From Circinella umbellata (Eukaryota > Mucoromycota > Mucoromycetes > Mucorales > Lichtheimiaceae): 64,000 nucleotides of DNA. The translations under genes were made by a program, and so were the position numbers. This document shows, one piece after another, positions 1-10,595 of the stretch. The stretch lies in contig JAIWNF010000031.1 of NCBI GenBank assembly GCA_025093555.1, forward strand, positions 124,001 through 188,000, given 5' to 3'. The stretch's first letter is position 1, and the number at the start of each line of letters is the position of its first letter. Under the pieces are notes generated by a model. It had not been told where the DNA came from and did not search any database. It saw only the letters and a list, made by a program, of their open reading frames with translations.

Positions 1-448
1 AAAGGTTGGGAAGAGAACTGAGGAGGAGAGGGGAGGAGACATCAAAGGAACGGCTTGGCGTTTTTATCATTACTACTTGACTTTTTATAATGACCTTTAA
101 TATGTATATACCTCCATGACATTTTTTAGATAGAAATAAAGAAGCTGTCAGTACGTTATGTACACGTACTTAATAGTAAAGGTATATATGTCATGAATTA
201 TAATTAATCTACGATTTGACTATACACATAAACAATCTTATTTCTATATCTATCCGAAAATAACATTGTAAAAGAAATAAAAAATGGTTTATATGGATCA
301 ACTTTTTTGTCACTGAGCGAGATATACTTTTGTTCTTATATGATAGCAAAAAAAAACCCCCAAAAAATTGGTCGGAAAAACTCACCTCTTATAGAAACAA
401 TCACTTTACACCTGTATATATATTTATAGTTAAAAAATAACGATCGCC
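1..448. other. Upstream spacer of SPT3
   Basis: AT-rich, non-coding. I see no open reading frame or RNA gene. It must hold the SPT3 promoter, but no single element stands out beyond poly-A/T tracts and TATATA runs close to the start codon. Confidence 0.5.
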
Positions 449-1857
449 ATGGAAGCAAAAAAAGTAAGCATTACTATTACTTTTTGAAAAATTTATGTTC
501 TTTTTTCATTCATTCATTAACAAAAGAAAAACCTATAATTTTTTTTAGTCTAAATATCGTTTTCAGAGTGAAATTCAACAGATGATGTTTGTTGTTGGAG
601 AAGTATCTGATCCATTACAAGAAACAACACAACTCATTGAAGACATTGTACGATCTCAAGTTATTGAAATTGTATGTTCTTTTATTATATATATATTACG
701 ACGACTCTATTGATTAAGAAAATGTTAATAATAAAATACCAAGTTAAAAAAAAACTCACATATTATTATACAAATATATATTTAATACACAGGTTATTCA
801 AGCAGCAGCACAAGCAGCACGACGTAACTCACGATTCTTAAACGCAGAAGACTTGATCTTTTTAATTCGTCATGATCGTGCTAAAGTCAATCGTTTACGA
901 TCGTTTTTAAGCTGGAAAGATGTTCGTAAAAACGCCAAGGATGCATCCGGTGATCAAGTTGAAGATGTTGTTGAAGAAACCAATACAGGCAAACCATCCA
1001 GAAGTATTATCAAGTTACCATGGGAACTTGTTAATCAATTTATAGATGTTATTATAAAGTCCTCTAATCCAGATGGTGAAGAAGAAGAAGATGACGATGA
1101 ATTGGAAGCTTATAATGATTCGATTCAAAGGTTACGTGACGCAGATGAAGTGACAAGGGCTATGACACGAGAAGAATATGTTCATTATTCTGAATGTCGT
1201 CAAGCTTCTTTTACGTATCGAAAGGGTAAAAGATTTCGTGAATGGGCTAATATGAATGCTTTTGTGGATGTTCGACCGAATGATGATATTGTGGATAGCT
1301 TGGGTTTTTTGACATATGAAATGGTGAGCAAGTTGACATCAACTGCATTACAAATTGCTAAATGTAGTAATGATAAAAATAACGATACTGAAAATAAAAA
1401 GAAATCAGCAACAGCTACTGCGGGTGTTGCTACAACAACTAATATTACTGCTAATTCCGCTATCACCACAACAACCACTACCATAGCAACAGTAGGAGAA
1501 ACGGCAACGGCAACAACACCAGGAGTAACAACAGGCACATCAGTGACATCAACAAATAAAAGAAAACGAGAGGATGAAGATGAGCATGGAGTAGAGGATG
1601 GAAATAATAACACTAATAATAATAATAATAATAGTGGTAATAAAAAAAGTAAAAAAGAGCAACAGCAAGAACATTCATCATCAAGTCAAACAATGTCGGA
1701 AAGTCAAAGTGGAGGATTATTTTCATTACCAAGTACGGAACAGATTCCATTACAGCCGGAACATATTCATGAAGCATTCCGAAGGTTACAACAACAACCA
1801 CAACCACTCAAGAATTTTCGTGGTGGGTTGGTTCGTACAAAAGTATCACTCATTTAA
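449..1857 (+). CDS. SPT3: SPT3, SAGA complex subunit (TBP-interacting, paired histone folds)
   Basis: Three exons: 449-463, 549-671, 793-1857, giving 400 residues; phases are all zero. The first exon encodes only MEAKK. Residues about 6-95 form the first histone fold (motif MMFVVGEVSDP, then NAEDLIFLIRHD). The second, Spt3-type half spans about residues 90-236 (LPWELVNQ, YSECRQASFTYRKGKRF, DSLGFLTYEMV). Residues about 244-350 are a low-complexity T/A, N and K-rich insert. The end (EHIHEAFRRLQ, FRGGLVRTK) is the conserved Spt3 C-terminus. Spt3 delivers TATA-binding protein to promoters within SAGA. Yeast Spt3 is shorter (about 337 residues), so the low-complexity insert explains the extra length. 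The start is chosen because exon 1 splices in frame into the conserved SKYRFQSEI segment. Confidence 0.93.
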
Positions 1858-2034
1858 TAATAACAAATAATCATCCCACTCCTCATCAAATCAATTCATG
1901 CAAAGTAAAAAAAAAAAACTGCGCTTGTGACTTGTCAAACCATCCCTCTCTTTTCACACGTTTCTCTCTCACTCTATAATACCTGTCCATATTAATATTT
2001 GTTTATATATACATATATATTTCTCGCATGTTTT

Positions 2035-2065
<31 letters not shown>

Positions 2066-2181
2066 CACTTATATCCCTTTTTTTTTTTGACTCAATTCAA
2101 CTTTTTTATTTTTTTTAAAAAAAAAACTCTTTGTATATTATAGTTAACAAAAAACAAAGATATATATCAGAATCAATTAAT
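1858..2181. other. Short spacer with pyrimidine tracts
   Basis: Non-coding spacer between two same-strand genes. The part at about 2030-2125 is almost pure T/C followed by an A-run, a typical fungal promoter-like tract for the downstream gene. Nothing else is seen. Confidence 0.5.
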
Positions 2182-3590
2182 ATGACTACTCGTATTCCCA
2201 CCACTTCTTCACCCAATAATGTCGATATTACAGAATTAAAACCGGATGATTTAGTTTTAGCTCATTCAAAACCATCTTTGATTGCTATTAGTCCAGTGAC
2301 ATCGATTCGAACTGCTTTACAACTTTTACAAAATAATAAGATCACTTCCCTTCCTATTTGTTCTCATGATAGTACTCAAGTCGTGAGTATTATTAATTTG
2401 TTTGATATTTTATTATATCTTGTGGGTGGAGATGATAATGATAATCAACTGAATAAAACAACTCAAAAATTGGATGATTCAATTGAAAATGTTCTTGGGT
2501 TGGATACGGATCGTGAAAGTTATTGGATGCATAAAACAGATAGCCAAGATACTTTATTCGATGTAAGTTATTCTATTTTGTTTTGTTTTAGAAGTAGCTA
2601 GGGGGAAATGATGTGAAAAAATGGGGCTGGGGAGCATTTAATCTGATTGAATAATAATAATAATAAATGATTATATATATATATATATATATATTATGTA
2701 ATGTTTATTTAGACTCTTCGTGCGTTTGCTTCGGGTGTCCATCGATCCTTGGTTGTCAATTATGGTAACCCGAAAGGCAGTCCATGGCTGCTGTCCCAAA
2801 CCGATATTATCCGACACATATACCATTATCCAGGATCCATTGCTAATATCATTGATGTAAATACAAGTGTGGGTCATTTGGGATTTGATAAAAACCCTCC
2901 ATTAGTGAGTGTTAAAGCTAACCAATCTGCTTTAAGTGGATACAAGTTGTTGGCTGAAAAAAATGTGAGCGGTGTTCCGATTGTAGATGAGTAAAGTATT
3001 CTAATATTTATATTTTTTTTTGGGGGAAGGGAAGTGGAGAAAAGGTAAAGATTGATGGATGAGTATCATTATAATAAAAACTATATAATACTAAAACGAT
3101 AAAAAAAAAACCTGTTATCGTTTTTAGTGATGGTAACCTTGTTGGTGATTTATGTCTCGAAGATTTACCAAGCGCTAATTTAGATACTTTTGAATTACTT
3201 ACATTACCTTGCGTCGAGTATATTCAAGTAAGTTTTTTTTAGAGAAAACTGGGAAGGTTTCTGGTTTGTTTGTAGTACAAAAGAACTAGTGAAGATGGGG
3301 GCAATTGTTTGAATAGTGTGTTTGTATCAATAAAAAACAACAAACAAGTAAACTCTCATCACACACATATACAATATACTGATAAAATTTTAATATTATA
3401 GCATCGTCCTTCAACACTTGCACTTCCTGTTGCTACACCTAATACTACCCTTCAAAATGTCATTGAAAACTTTTTAAAATTGGATACACATCGTGTATGG
3501 ATTAAACAAAGTGAAGAATCAGGCAAAGTCATTGGTGTGATATCCATGTCAGATGTCATTGGTCTTTTATGTTCCAAAAAAAATACATAA
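2182..3590 (+). CDS. Four-CBS-domain protein, AMPK gamma (SNF4)-like
   Basis: Four exons: 2182-2562, 2713-2990, 3128-3227, 3402-3590; 315 residues. Each splice keeps the frame (phases 0, 2, 0). The sequence reads as two Bateman modules. CBS repeats are visible at ISPVTSIRTALQLLQNNKITSLPI, the ASGVHRSLVV region, VSVKANQSALSGYKLLAEKNVSGVPIVDD..LVGDLCLEDL, and TTLQNVIENFLKLDTHRVW..GKVIGVISMSDVI. This layout fits the nucleotide-binding gamma subunit of AMPK/SNF1 and related CBS proteins, which sense AMP/ATP. A dedicated SNF4 orthologue cannot be separated by eye from other four-CBS proteins (for example Sds23-like), so no symbol is given. The start is the first ATG in frame after the T/A-rich leader. 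Intron 1 contains a (TA)n run near 2675-2694. Confidence 0.8.
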
Positions 3591-3643
3591 TAATTTTATT
3601 ATTTCCCTATCCCTATTCCAACGATTCAATCTTTCTTTTTTTT

Positions 3644-4942
3644 TTACACACGTTTATCCATAACAACAGCAGCTACTGAACCTAATGTTTGTCTAATAAA
3701 TTCTCTTTCAACATCGTGACCTATTTGATATTGTTATTATTTGTTAACTCATATTCATTAACCATAAAAAACTTTTTCATTTTACATAATCAAAATCAAA
3801 AAGAAAACTCACTATCTTCCACTTCACCCCAACGATCAATTTGAGCATTCATTTCAACATGTGCGGCCTGCGCACCCTGTTCTACAGTCAATCCACCTTT
3901 TACAACCGCAAAACCAATCAAAAAACTTTTGGAACTCATAACAGCCTTTTCTAATGCTGCCAATTCCAATGCATCCATTTGTTCCACTATAGCACGAAGC
4001 TTATCACGCGTTTCGACAGGTTGTTTAACTGCAAAAATACCAGTGGTTGTGTTAATCTTTACATTGTATGTTTCGCTAACCCATGCGATTAAGGGTTTCC
4101 AATGAGCATCTTGAAGGGCTGTCAAAATTTCTGGATAATCTTCATGATAACAAGTAGCATCAGTATCGAAATAAGTCATTAATTTAGCAATCACTTCTTC
4201 ACGAATTTTAGGGTCTTCAGCATAAGCAGGGTCCAATACATCTAATCCACGTGCAATAATAGAAGTCTATTACATGTATAATATTTTCGTTAATATTCAT
4301 ATATATATATATATATATATGAACAGCATTAAAACAGTAACAACAAAATAAATGGAAAACGCGTAAAGTAAGTTTACCAAAGGCAATGAGTGTGATTTCA
4401 AGGATTCAGTTTGAGCTTCCCATTCAGCTGCTGTCAAATAAGCTAAAGCACGTTGCTTAGGGGGGAACTTGACCACATGACGACCATTAGGTGTACGTAA
4501 ATTACGTTTATCAAGCATAACAGTGCAACCATCTATATAAAAAAGTTTTTTAGGGTTTTTTTTGTTTTGTTTAGTACTAATACTTCTCCTTTGTAATATA
4601 TATATATACTCTTCCTTGGTTCCTTAAAAAAAAGTAAAACACCATTCATATAGTAACATACCTTGGTCTTCTTTAACCCAAGCATGTTTCCAAAATCTTT
4701 TCATTGTTCGCTCAGCACCTATTCAATACCAAAAGTAAGTTAATATGTGTCAAAATTATAATAAAACAAAATCGATCTTTTTCTTTATATACAATAAAAA
4801 GAATTAAATTGGTGTTATATATACGTTGAGCAATAGCTTCTGCTTTAGCATCGTCTGTATCGCGTAGTAATGGGCTGGTCGAAAATAATCGTGATTTATT
4901 GAATTGAGGACGAACAAATCGAGTTGCTGCTGATCGTAACAT
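3644..4942 (-). CDS. ATP12: ATP12, mitochondrial F1-ATPase assembly chaperone
   Basis: Five exons on the minus strand: 4942-4825, 4718-4662, 4532-4378, 4266-3813, 3720-3644; 286 residues. Joins are in frame (phases 1, 1, 0, 1). The first about 27 residues (MLRSAATRFVRPQFNKSRLF) are Arg/Ser-rich without acidic residues, a mitochondrial presequence. Family hallmarks follow: RTMKRFWKHAWV, LDKRNLRTPNGR, the LPLTSIIARGLD segment, and WGEVEDSHDVEREFIRQTLGS at the C-terminus. The last intron was placed because reading through it ends early at SEFSF, while splicing restores the conserved EDSHDVE tail. Atp12 binds the F1 alpha subunit in the mitochondrial matrix. It converges with the CBS gene (54 bp between stops). 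Confidence 0.93.
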
Positions 4943-7900
4943 GTTGATATAATATAGAGTTATATACACACCAAAAAAAAAAAAAACAATAGCAAGGAAC
5001 CTTGCTGCGTTGCTGTTTGTGACCCCGTGTCCAAAATAGGAAAGTGGTACACGCAAGAAAAACGTCAAAAAAAAACCAACCCCCTCTGCGTTTCTATCTC
5101 TCTCTCAATATATATATTTACTTTAGAATAAGTTCTATCAGTAAAAATTAGTTCATAATAATTACTACTTCTTTTTTTTTTGAGTAATAATAAAATAAAA
5201 ACGTTCGAATATATGGGGCTTTTTTTTATTTAGTTTGAAAGCATCGTATTAAACGATAAAAAGTTTTTAGATGATCAACCAAAAATGTTTTCTTTTACGT
5301 ACAAAATTACCAATTACTAGTAAGTACGTTCACTATTGAACCAAAATATATAATCTTTTGATACTTGCGAACACTGACGATGGTTAACATGGTCGCTAAG
5401 CAATATTATGGTGCATTTCTATTTCGTGGTAACAAAATATTGAATCGATATTATATAAGTGATAAATACTAATAGTCTCTTTAGAATCTGATTCGTTTTC
5501 CCTACGTACAACACCCTTTTTCTTCAAAGGATAATAAAAACGATACATACATACGTTCTTTCATTATTAAGAAAAGTGATACGTGCTTGCGTCTGAATTC
5601 TGGTTACGGGTGGATGTGTATAAAAATAAGAGAAAAAAATCGACGCACCGGCTGTTACTTTTTTCCAACTCTTGTATACATACCATTTACTTGCCAGTTG
5701 TATGTGGCATGTATTTCCTTTTCAACTAATATATCCCAAAATATCTCTTCATAACTATGATTACTAATATTAGTTATAAAGCGAAACTTGTTGAAATAAA
5801 TATATGCAATTCTATAAACTTCTCATTTGTTTCGTAAAATAAAAAAAAATCATACTACGTAAATAATGATCTTTTTTCTCTCGTGAGATAGGTACAATGA
5901 AAATAAATATAAAATAAAGCATCTTCTCAGATAGAAGTTATAATAAGCAACGCCACAACGCAAATATATTAAAATATCATATTCATATATGTTACGTACC
6001 CATAAAATAACATTATTATCAGTCGTCATCAATAAGATCTTGTTCAAGGCTAATAAGCAGTAAAAATAAAAGTGAAACGCGAAATAATAATCCTACTCTA
6101 TCAACTCGTACTATTTCATTGTTCTGGTAAAGAAATTCAAAGACTAATCTTATTTGAACAAGAGTAGAATCTAATATATACAATATCAGAAGGCCGTACG
6201 TAACTGCAGATAATTAAATTTTCTCCCGTTGATAGTTTTCTTGTTTCATAGTAATATTAGTAATCCTTTCATTTCTTATGACTCGCTCGAACGTTTTACT
6301 TACGATTACTTTTGATAAAGTATATATATTAATGTTATTAATTTATACAAACATAAACAAAACAATAATATACTTCTTGCCTATTTAATGATATTCGTCT
6401 CTCGTTTACGTATCTTCAATAAATTATCGCCGAGATCTAGTTGTTTAAAAATGTCAGTATAGATTTATTTTTGTCAAAAGATAAATTACGTATGATGTCA
6501 ACATTATATTTTTTTTGTTTTGCTTCTCAAAGATCCAAAGAGCGATAGAAAACAAAACATTGGCTTCCTTTTTTTTTCTTTGACCCATGATTTGTTTCTT
6601 AATAAAAGAAAATATCATTTTTTTTTCTATTCCTTTCTTTCATGATCATCATTTCTATATCAGCTATTCAAAATACAATTGTTTGTATGATATAACGAAT
6701 ATATATCATTTACAGTACATTTACACCCCATTTACATTTTTACAGAATCTGTATTTTACGTAATGACCTTTTCTTTTTTCCTTTTTACATTTTCTACTAT
6801 CTCCTCCAATACTGTACTCGAACATCAAGCAAGCCGTTCGATTATCCGACTCTATTCTTTTGGTACGTATTGTTATTTCTTTAGTTATACAAGCCGTTTC
6901 TTATTTTCATCCAGTTTCTTTTCTGGCACTATGTCGTACACATATCCTATCAGTGTACAAGATGTTTCTTCTGGTTAACAAAAGTAGTCTGTTTTTATAA
7001 CAAGAAATCGTTCATCTGCTATTATAGCTTTATTTCGTTATGTCCAAAGAAGGGTATTGTCAATCAATTTTTCATCAAGGTGCTTACTGACTTGATTCGT
7101 TGATTGTAATAATACTGTCTCCACTGAGAGTCTACTAGCTATAGATAAGTGTAGTGCGAAATACCTTAGAAACTTATTATATATTTTATACGTATAAAAA
7201 AAGATCAAAAGAAATGGGAGAGAGTGTATCTGTGTGGTGATGAGAACTATGAAATGATTTCTCTACTCCTCTTTTGCTTGGTTCTCACAGTGCTATTTGA
7301 TATTTCTGCTACTGTATTTTTCCGTATTTTTTGCTACGTACAGCCTCGCTACTTCTATTTCTTTACGTACTAATAGTGGTGGTGGGTGAGGTTATATTTT
7401 CACTTGAATATTTTTTGTTATGGGTGATAGTATTCACATGCAAGCAATCTTTAGAAACTGCTATCTTTAAGCTTTATTGTTGTTGTACGTATCCATTCTA
7501 TTTTCTATTGAGACTTCCCATAATTAATTAAAAATGGAACGGTAGAAGCAGGAAACCTGTAGCTATAAATTATCCACTTTTATACTTTACATACACTGCT
7601 TATCCCTTTGTTAAAATATTGGCGTTATTTGGTAAAATATCATATTTTGATGAAGTGTTAAAATGACAAACCTCGATACGTAGGAAATGAAAGTATTTTA
7701 TAAGATATCTTCAAATTGCTTAAATCAATATCCCTTATATACGACTTAAGCAGTTTATAACTTCATTTCTGACAATTTTTAACAATTCTTACGTATTCTA
7801 ATTCATATTTTACGTACGGCTGAAGTCAGCAAGTATGCACCTCATATTTTATAATAATGACATTAGGTATAAACATTTCGTCGAAAGTAGTAGTAGAAAG

Positions 7901-8453
7901 TTTGGTGTAAGTTGTAAGAGTTAAAAAGTTTTGGTTTAATTATGTAGATGTGTACAGATGGTTTTGTTATTAATGAGAGAAAATCACAATCAATTATAAT
8001 ATTGAAAATGATTACCAGTCCAAAGAATCACAAAATATACTTGTTTATAGTATAAAGAAGATGTATATCCTTTTTTAATTACTACACAGTCAGAACATTT
8101 CTACATCTTACCGGCTCAATACTTGGACAAATATAAACAGTTACGGATGAACACACATAATATAATGATATTTTTAAACGCACTGTTTTATATAAGTATT
8201 ATACAGGTTTCCATCCACACGTTACATTTAAATTGTATTCGTTTCTCTTTCTCTCATTATGTTTTTATTGGTGACTTTTATTTTTCGAATGGGTAGGTGT
8301 TGAATATCATAAATGTACTCATCTCTAAACTTACGCTCATAAAATAATCCTATTACCTTATGTGTTTTTTTTTTTTTGTAGGAGACTAAAGAGTCTTTTT
8401 TTATTTAATCACACGTCGGAATTTGAGGGGTGTAACTAAGTTGAGATTAAGGG
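4943..8453. other. 3.5-kb gene-free spacer rich in TACGTA
   Basis: No ORF with coding character on either strand; the short ORFs at about 5850-6047, 6763-6978 and 7331-7531 are low-complexity F/S/L/Y strings without family resemblance. The stretch 5200-7900 holds about 15 copies of the palindrome TACGTA by eye count. No RNA gene recognised. Confidence 0.55.
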
Positions 8454-10595
8454 TCAGAGGGAGAAAGAATAAAATAATGCGGAACTGCACCGAGCTTTGA
8501 TATTCTGTAAATAAAACAATGAGAAAGAGACAGTGGACGACAGTAAGTGGGTGATCTTGGTCTTGACAATCGAAATTGATCAATATAATAGACGGAACGC
8601 ATTGCTATTGAGAATGGTTTTTTTTTTAAATGTTGATATGCTATGGTGAAATGGACTATGTTGGTCTATGGTGGATTACCTTATGTGTTACTTCGATTTT
8701 GGACACAAATAAAGGCCCAAAATTAACTGCCGCTCCCTTTTCTTGTAAGAGTTTTAGAAAATGAGATGTTGTATATGGTAAATTACGAAGACGGTCGTTG
8801 TACAGTGACATATGCATCTAATAGATAATAGTATATGAAATAATTAGTTATTTTTTTTATTTTGTTTTCATTACCATGCCAACAAGAAATATTAATAAAG
8901 GAAGAGAATAAAAAGTCAATATACTTACTTTTTGGCCGGGATATCCTTGATCATAAAATCTATTATCCCTTAATTTTCGACGAAGTTTTTCTAAAATGAA
9001 AATAAAAGGTATATGTCACACGTAATAGTACGAAAAAATAAATAAAAAGATACAAGATAAAGTTAATACTTACCCCGGATCCTACAAATATTATTACCAT
9101 ACTCTTTGCTAGCGACAGCACCGATAACTATAATTAGATTTTCAAATTTTAATTAGTGTTTAGTTATTTTATTATGTACTTCTTGCTCTTAATTATCATA
9201 AATATCAAAAAATAACAAGAAAATATTACAGCCTTCAGTAACGGTCGCGGTATTAAAATATCCAATCATAGGATTCTGTGTAACTGTTTGTCTCAATTCA
9301 TTCCCAACGTCCGTGACAATTTTCAACAATTGCTTTCGACCTACATCATTAGTTATACGAATTTTTGCCACTGTTACATGAAGTTTATCTGTTCTAACCA
9401 AACGATCTGGATTTGGTACAATTTTGGCCATTGCATCATAAAGCTTCTGTGCGCGTTCTCGAAAATGTTCACCATTTAATTTCAACGTCACATAAAAATG
9501 GGTCCCATAAACATTATCACATAACTAATATTAAAGATTTTATTAGTCTATGTATTTGTATACATATATATTTCTTACCTATGTCCCCATCAACCCTCAT
9601 ACTTACAATTTCATGTATCATTAGTTTTGTTAATTCTTCTTGCTCAACTGAGCCTTGAATTCTCATTGTATATCTATATTTATCTCTAAGTATACGAGTT
9701 TGTGCACATGAAAATTGCTCTACCATGGCAACGACAGCTTCTCGGTTGGCTTGCAATAAAGTTTATTAGTTATATTAATAAATCCAACATTATCTTAAAA
9801 CAATTCTTTCTTTTTTTTCGCTATTTCTCCTGTCCCTTTCTGTTTTTTATTTTTATTTTTACACATAAATGTTCAATTTTTACCTTGATTAATAAAAAGT
9901 TGTGCTGACAGATATGGAAGTTCGATTTTATAGTCTACCTTTGGTTTATGCACATAAACTTTTCCTGGTGAACGACCATATTTTTTAATCAACTTTTTAT
10001 AATATTTTTTATGTTTCATATGATTATCATCATCCACTATCGGCTCTTCTGGAGCAGTGACATAACTGGAAATTGATGATGAATCGCTATCCATCATAAC
10101 ATTATTATCGACTTTATTAACTGTAGCAAAACAATTTTCAACTTTATATTGAGAGTGTAATTCGAAAGTGTCATATTCATTATCATGTTTTTTTCGCTTG
10201 TTTAATGGTGAGCCATTATACATCAATTGCTGATCGGATCGTTCTAAAACTTCAGGATCACCGAAGTATTTTGCTAGACGTAAATTCTGTAATCGTTCCT
10301 GCTCACTATGACGTTGTATTATTTCCTGACAAACATTATAATCAGTTGGGTAATTATCAAAAGAGCATACAAACCGTTGTTTTGAATACCGCAGCTCTTC
10401 ATGTAATGTTGTTTGTTGTGTGACAACAGTTGGAAGAGGAAAAGGTGGAGGAAAAGTGAAGTTGAAATGTGGTGAAAATGAAGGAAGTTGTTGTGAAAAT
10501 GGTATCTTTTGTTGTTCATTTGGTTTCTGTTGCTGTTACTGTTGATAAAAAGAATTTTAAAAGAAATATGGATCAATATTGTAATTTTGACTCAT
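8454..10595 (-). CDS. 2H-phosphoesterase (AKAP7/ASCC1-like) paralogue A, 5' end disrupted or mis-started
   Basis: Exons on the minus strand: about 10532-9884, 9749-9607, 9524-9230, 9127-9074, 8990-8929, 8817-8680, and a tentative last exon 8504-8454. Exon 2 (143 nt) and exon 4 (54 nt) have exactly the same length as in the neighbour at 13398-15720, and intron phases agree, so the two are duplicates. The 2H fold is shown by the two H-x-T/S motifs: LHVTVAKI in exon 3 and MHMSLYND starting exon 6. Upstream lies a Q/P-rich and charged low-complexity region, including DSDSSSISSYVTAPEEPI, shared in type with the paralogue. A conserved start (MSQN, ATG at 10593-10595) is followed by in-frame TAA at 10557-10559 and 10536-10538. 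No intron from that ATG can skip them in frame. Alternatives are an upstream ATG at 10678-10680 with an intron 10674-10533, or an internal start at 10226. The family acts on 2',5'/2',3' RNA phosphodiesters; the substrate here is unknown. Confidence 0.65.

Noticed and set aside
3790..3812. ATP12 ending at SEFSF by reading through
   Set aside because: The read-through removes the conserved EDSHDVE tail of the family; splicing at GTGAGT restores it.
5850..7531. ORFs in the spacer after ATP12
   Set aside because: Short, F/S/L/Y-rich, no splice-linked partners and no recognisable domain.
9579..9600. Alternative donor after GDIG in paralogue A
   Set aside because: GTAAGA at 9578 is a good donor but brings in a stop in the next exon; GTAAGT at 9606 gives the same exon length (143 nt) as paralogue B and keeps the frame.
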